Shown: positions 28,953 through 29,713 of the stretch, one piece after another
How the letters are laid out: each line of letters starts with the position of its first letter
Numbering within the stretch: the stretch's first letter is position 1
Assembly: GCA_041653615.1 (NCBI GenBank)
Contig: JBAZEZ010000021.1
Location: 1-29,713, forward strand
Direction of reading: 5' to 3'
DNA from: JAHJUB01 sp041653615 [NCBI: Candidatus Ratteibacteria bacterium]
Lineage (GTDB): Bacteria > Ratteibacteria > UBA8468 > MWAK01
Length of the DNA stretch: 29,713 nt
Position numbers and translations under genes: made by a program
Notes under the pieces: generated by a model
Database searches by the model: none
The model's input: the letters and a program-made list of their open reading frames with translations, nothing else
What the model was told of the DNA's origin: nothing

Positions 28953-29713
28953 TTACTTCAGCAAATATTCCACCAACCCGACCTTAATGCCGGAGAGCGG
29001 ACGCGCGAACCGAACAATCAGACGGTTCAAGAGCGGCCGGTAAATTTCGTATTTTTCCCACACCTCGTTCCAGAAGTCTTCGGTGGTTTGCTGACACCGG
29101 TCTAAGACCACATCCACCGGCTGCCAACCCTGGAAATCATCCTTCAGAATCATCCGCCAGGTGCTCCCTTCCCGTCCGGTGACCCGCAACTCTATCTTGG
29201 CGCCGCTTCCGGTACCTTTAAGCCACACCCGTAAACCCGGTCTTTTACCCATTTCATCAAACCGGGTCATCAGCTGCGCCTCTTCCTCCGGGCCGTCGTT
29301 GCGCAGGACAATCGCGCCTTTCTTTCCGTTGGGCAGTATCTCACCGGCGTCAAAAGCCACTGACGCCCGTCCCACTCCGTGCGTCTCCTGCGGCATCCAG
29401 TTTTCAACTCTCAAGCATGCCTGGGCCGTGTTGGCGGGCAACACTACCTTAGGGGCCGACGGGGCGGCACTAACGGTTTCCCGGGGCTTATCCGCTTTCT
29501 TGTCTTCCCCCAACCGCGCCCGCGCCCAGGTGTTGGCCTGGCCGTAGGTCCCGTGCCAGTAACCTTTCGTATAGTCTGTCTCCCCATAGGTAAAGAGGCA
29601 CAGGTCGGCAAGGATATTCACCCCGGGCCGGGGCCAGAAACGAATCGCGGCCGCCGGGATGAAACCGGCCACCTGATATCCGTCCCTGGTCTTTGTCACC
29701 CGACTTTGTATCT
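28953..29713 (-). CDS. C-terminal part of a carbohydrate-binding-like protein (runs off the right edge)
   Basis: Partial gene. The frame is open to the window edge, so the first visible start-like codon (GTG, 29699) is probably internal. Visible residues begin with DGYQVAGFIPAAAIRFWPRPGVNILADLCLFT, which resembles the end of a CBM9-like/DOMON-like sugar-binding domain. A linker rich in K, P and A follows. A second beta-rich domain of about 150 residues (ACLRVENWMP...FDAGEILPNGKKGAIVLRND...GLRVWLKGTGSGAKIELRVTGREGSTWRM...WQPVDVVLDRC...IVRFARPLSGIKVGLVEYLLK) has the pattern of a galactose-binding-like jelly roll. It is likely an exported glycan-active or structural protein. The function cannot be fixed without the N-terminus. 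Its 3' end is duplicated at 28551-28642 on the far side of the tRNA gene. Confidence 0.7.
   Translation of the reverse strand, partial: IQSRVTKTRDGYQVAGFIPAAAIRFWPRPGVNILADLCLFTYGETDYTKGYWHGTYGQANTWARARLGEDKKADKPRETVSAAPSAPKVVLPANTAQACLRVENWMPQETHGVGRASVAFDAGEILPNGKKGAIVLRNDGPEEEAQLMTRFDEMGKRPGLRVWLKGTGSGAKIELRVTGREGSTWRMILKDDFQGWQPVDVVLDRCQQTTEDFWNEVWEKYEIYRPLLNRLIVRFARPLSGIKVGLVEYLLK

Overview
The window looks like chromosomal DNA of an uncultured diderm (Gram-negative-type) bacterium of moderate GC. Evidence for a second membrane is an Mla-type lipid transport operon and an undecaprenyl-phosphate polysaccharide cluster. The pseudopilin with an H-X9-DG-like tail, the exosortase-like C-terminus of one secreted protein and the dense small palindromic repeats resemble genomes of the PVC/Omnitrophota neighbourhood and similar candidate phyla. 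That placement is an inference and is weak.

Layout. 190-2654 (minus): a two-gene polyamine operon, carboxynorspermidine/carboxyspermidine dehydrogenase then decarboxylase. 2751-5399 (plus): DNA polymerase I carrying several in-frame palindromic inserts. 5486-6112 (plus): pseudopilin with its own promoter and terminator. 6338-16905 (plus): a surface polysaccharide cluster from a consensus-like promoter, with four GT4-type glycosyltransferases, a GT39-like membrane mannosyltransferase, a radical SAM/SPASM protein, a WbaP-type initiating sugar transferase and a Wzy-type ligase/polymerase with TPRs. 16906-20575 (minus): mlaF-mlaD-PIN/TRAM-mlaE. 20796-21329 (minus): 6-phospho-3-hexuloisomerase. 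21520-23361 (plus): YgiQ-family radical SAM protein. 23612-24820 (minus): secreted protein with a C-terminal sorting-like tail. 25059-28455 (minus): a solitary 23S rRNA gene. 28795-28881 (plus): tRNA-Ser(CGA). 28953 to the right edge (minus): the C-terminal part of a carbohydrate-binding-like protein.

The main discovery is a 331-nt group I intron (25366-25696) in the 23S gene, placed beside the peptidyl-transferase centre residue equivalent to E. coli A2602. It has no ORF. Both splice junctions can be defined: the exon pairs with an internal guide and ends in a U.G wobble, the intron ends in G, and joining the exons restores the conserved 23S sequence. A genomic palindromic repeat is inserted in a peripheral loop of this ribozyme. 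The 23S gene has its own near-perfect sigma-70 promoter, flanking processing stem and terminator, with no 16S or 5S next to it.

The second theme is an active history of small palindromic elements. They lie in intergenic DNA, inside the intron, nested in each other, supplying stop codons, and in-frame inside at least four protein genes (polA, nspC, the GT39-like gene, the wzy-like gene). A separate 29-bp tandem duplication has rewritten the C-terminus of MlaF and created its overlap with mlaD.
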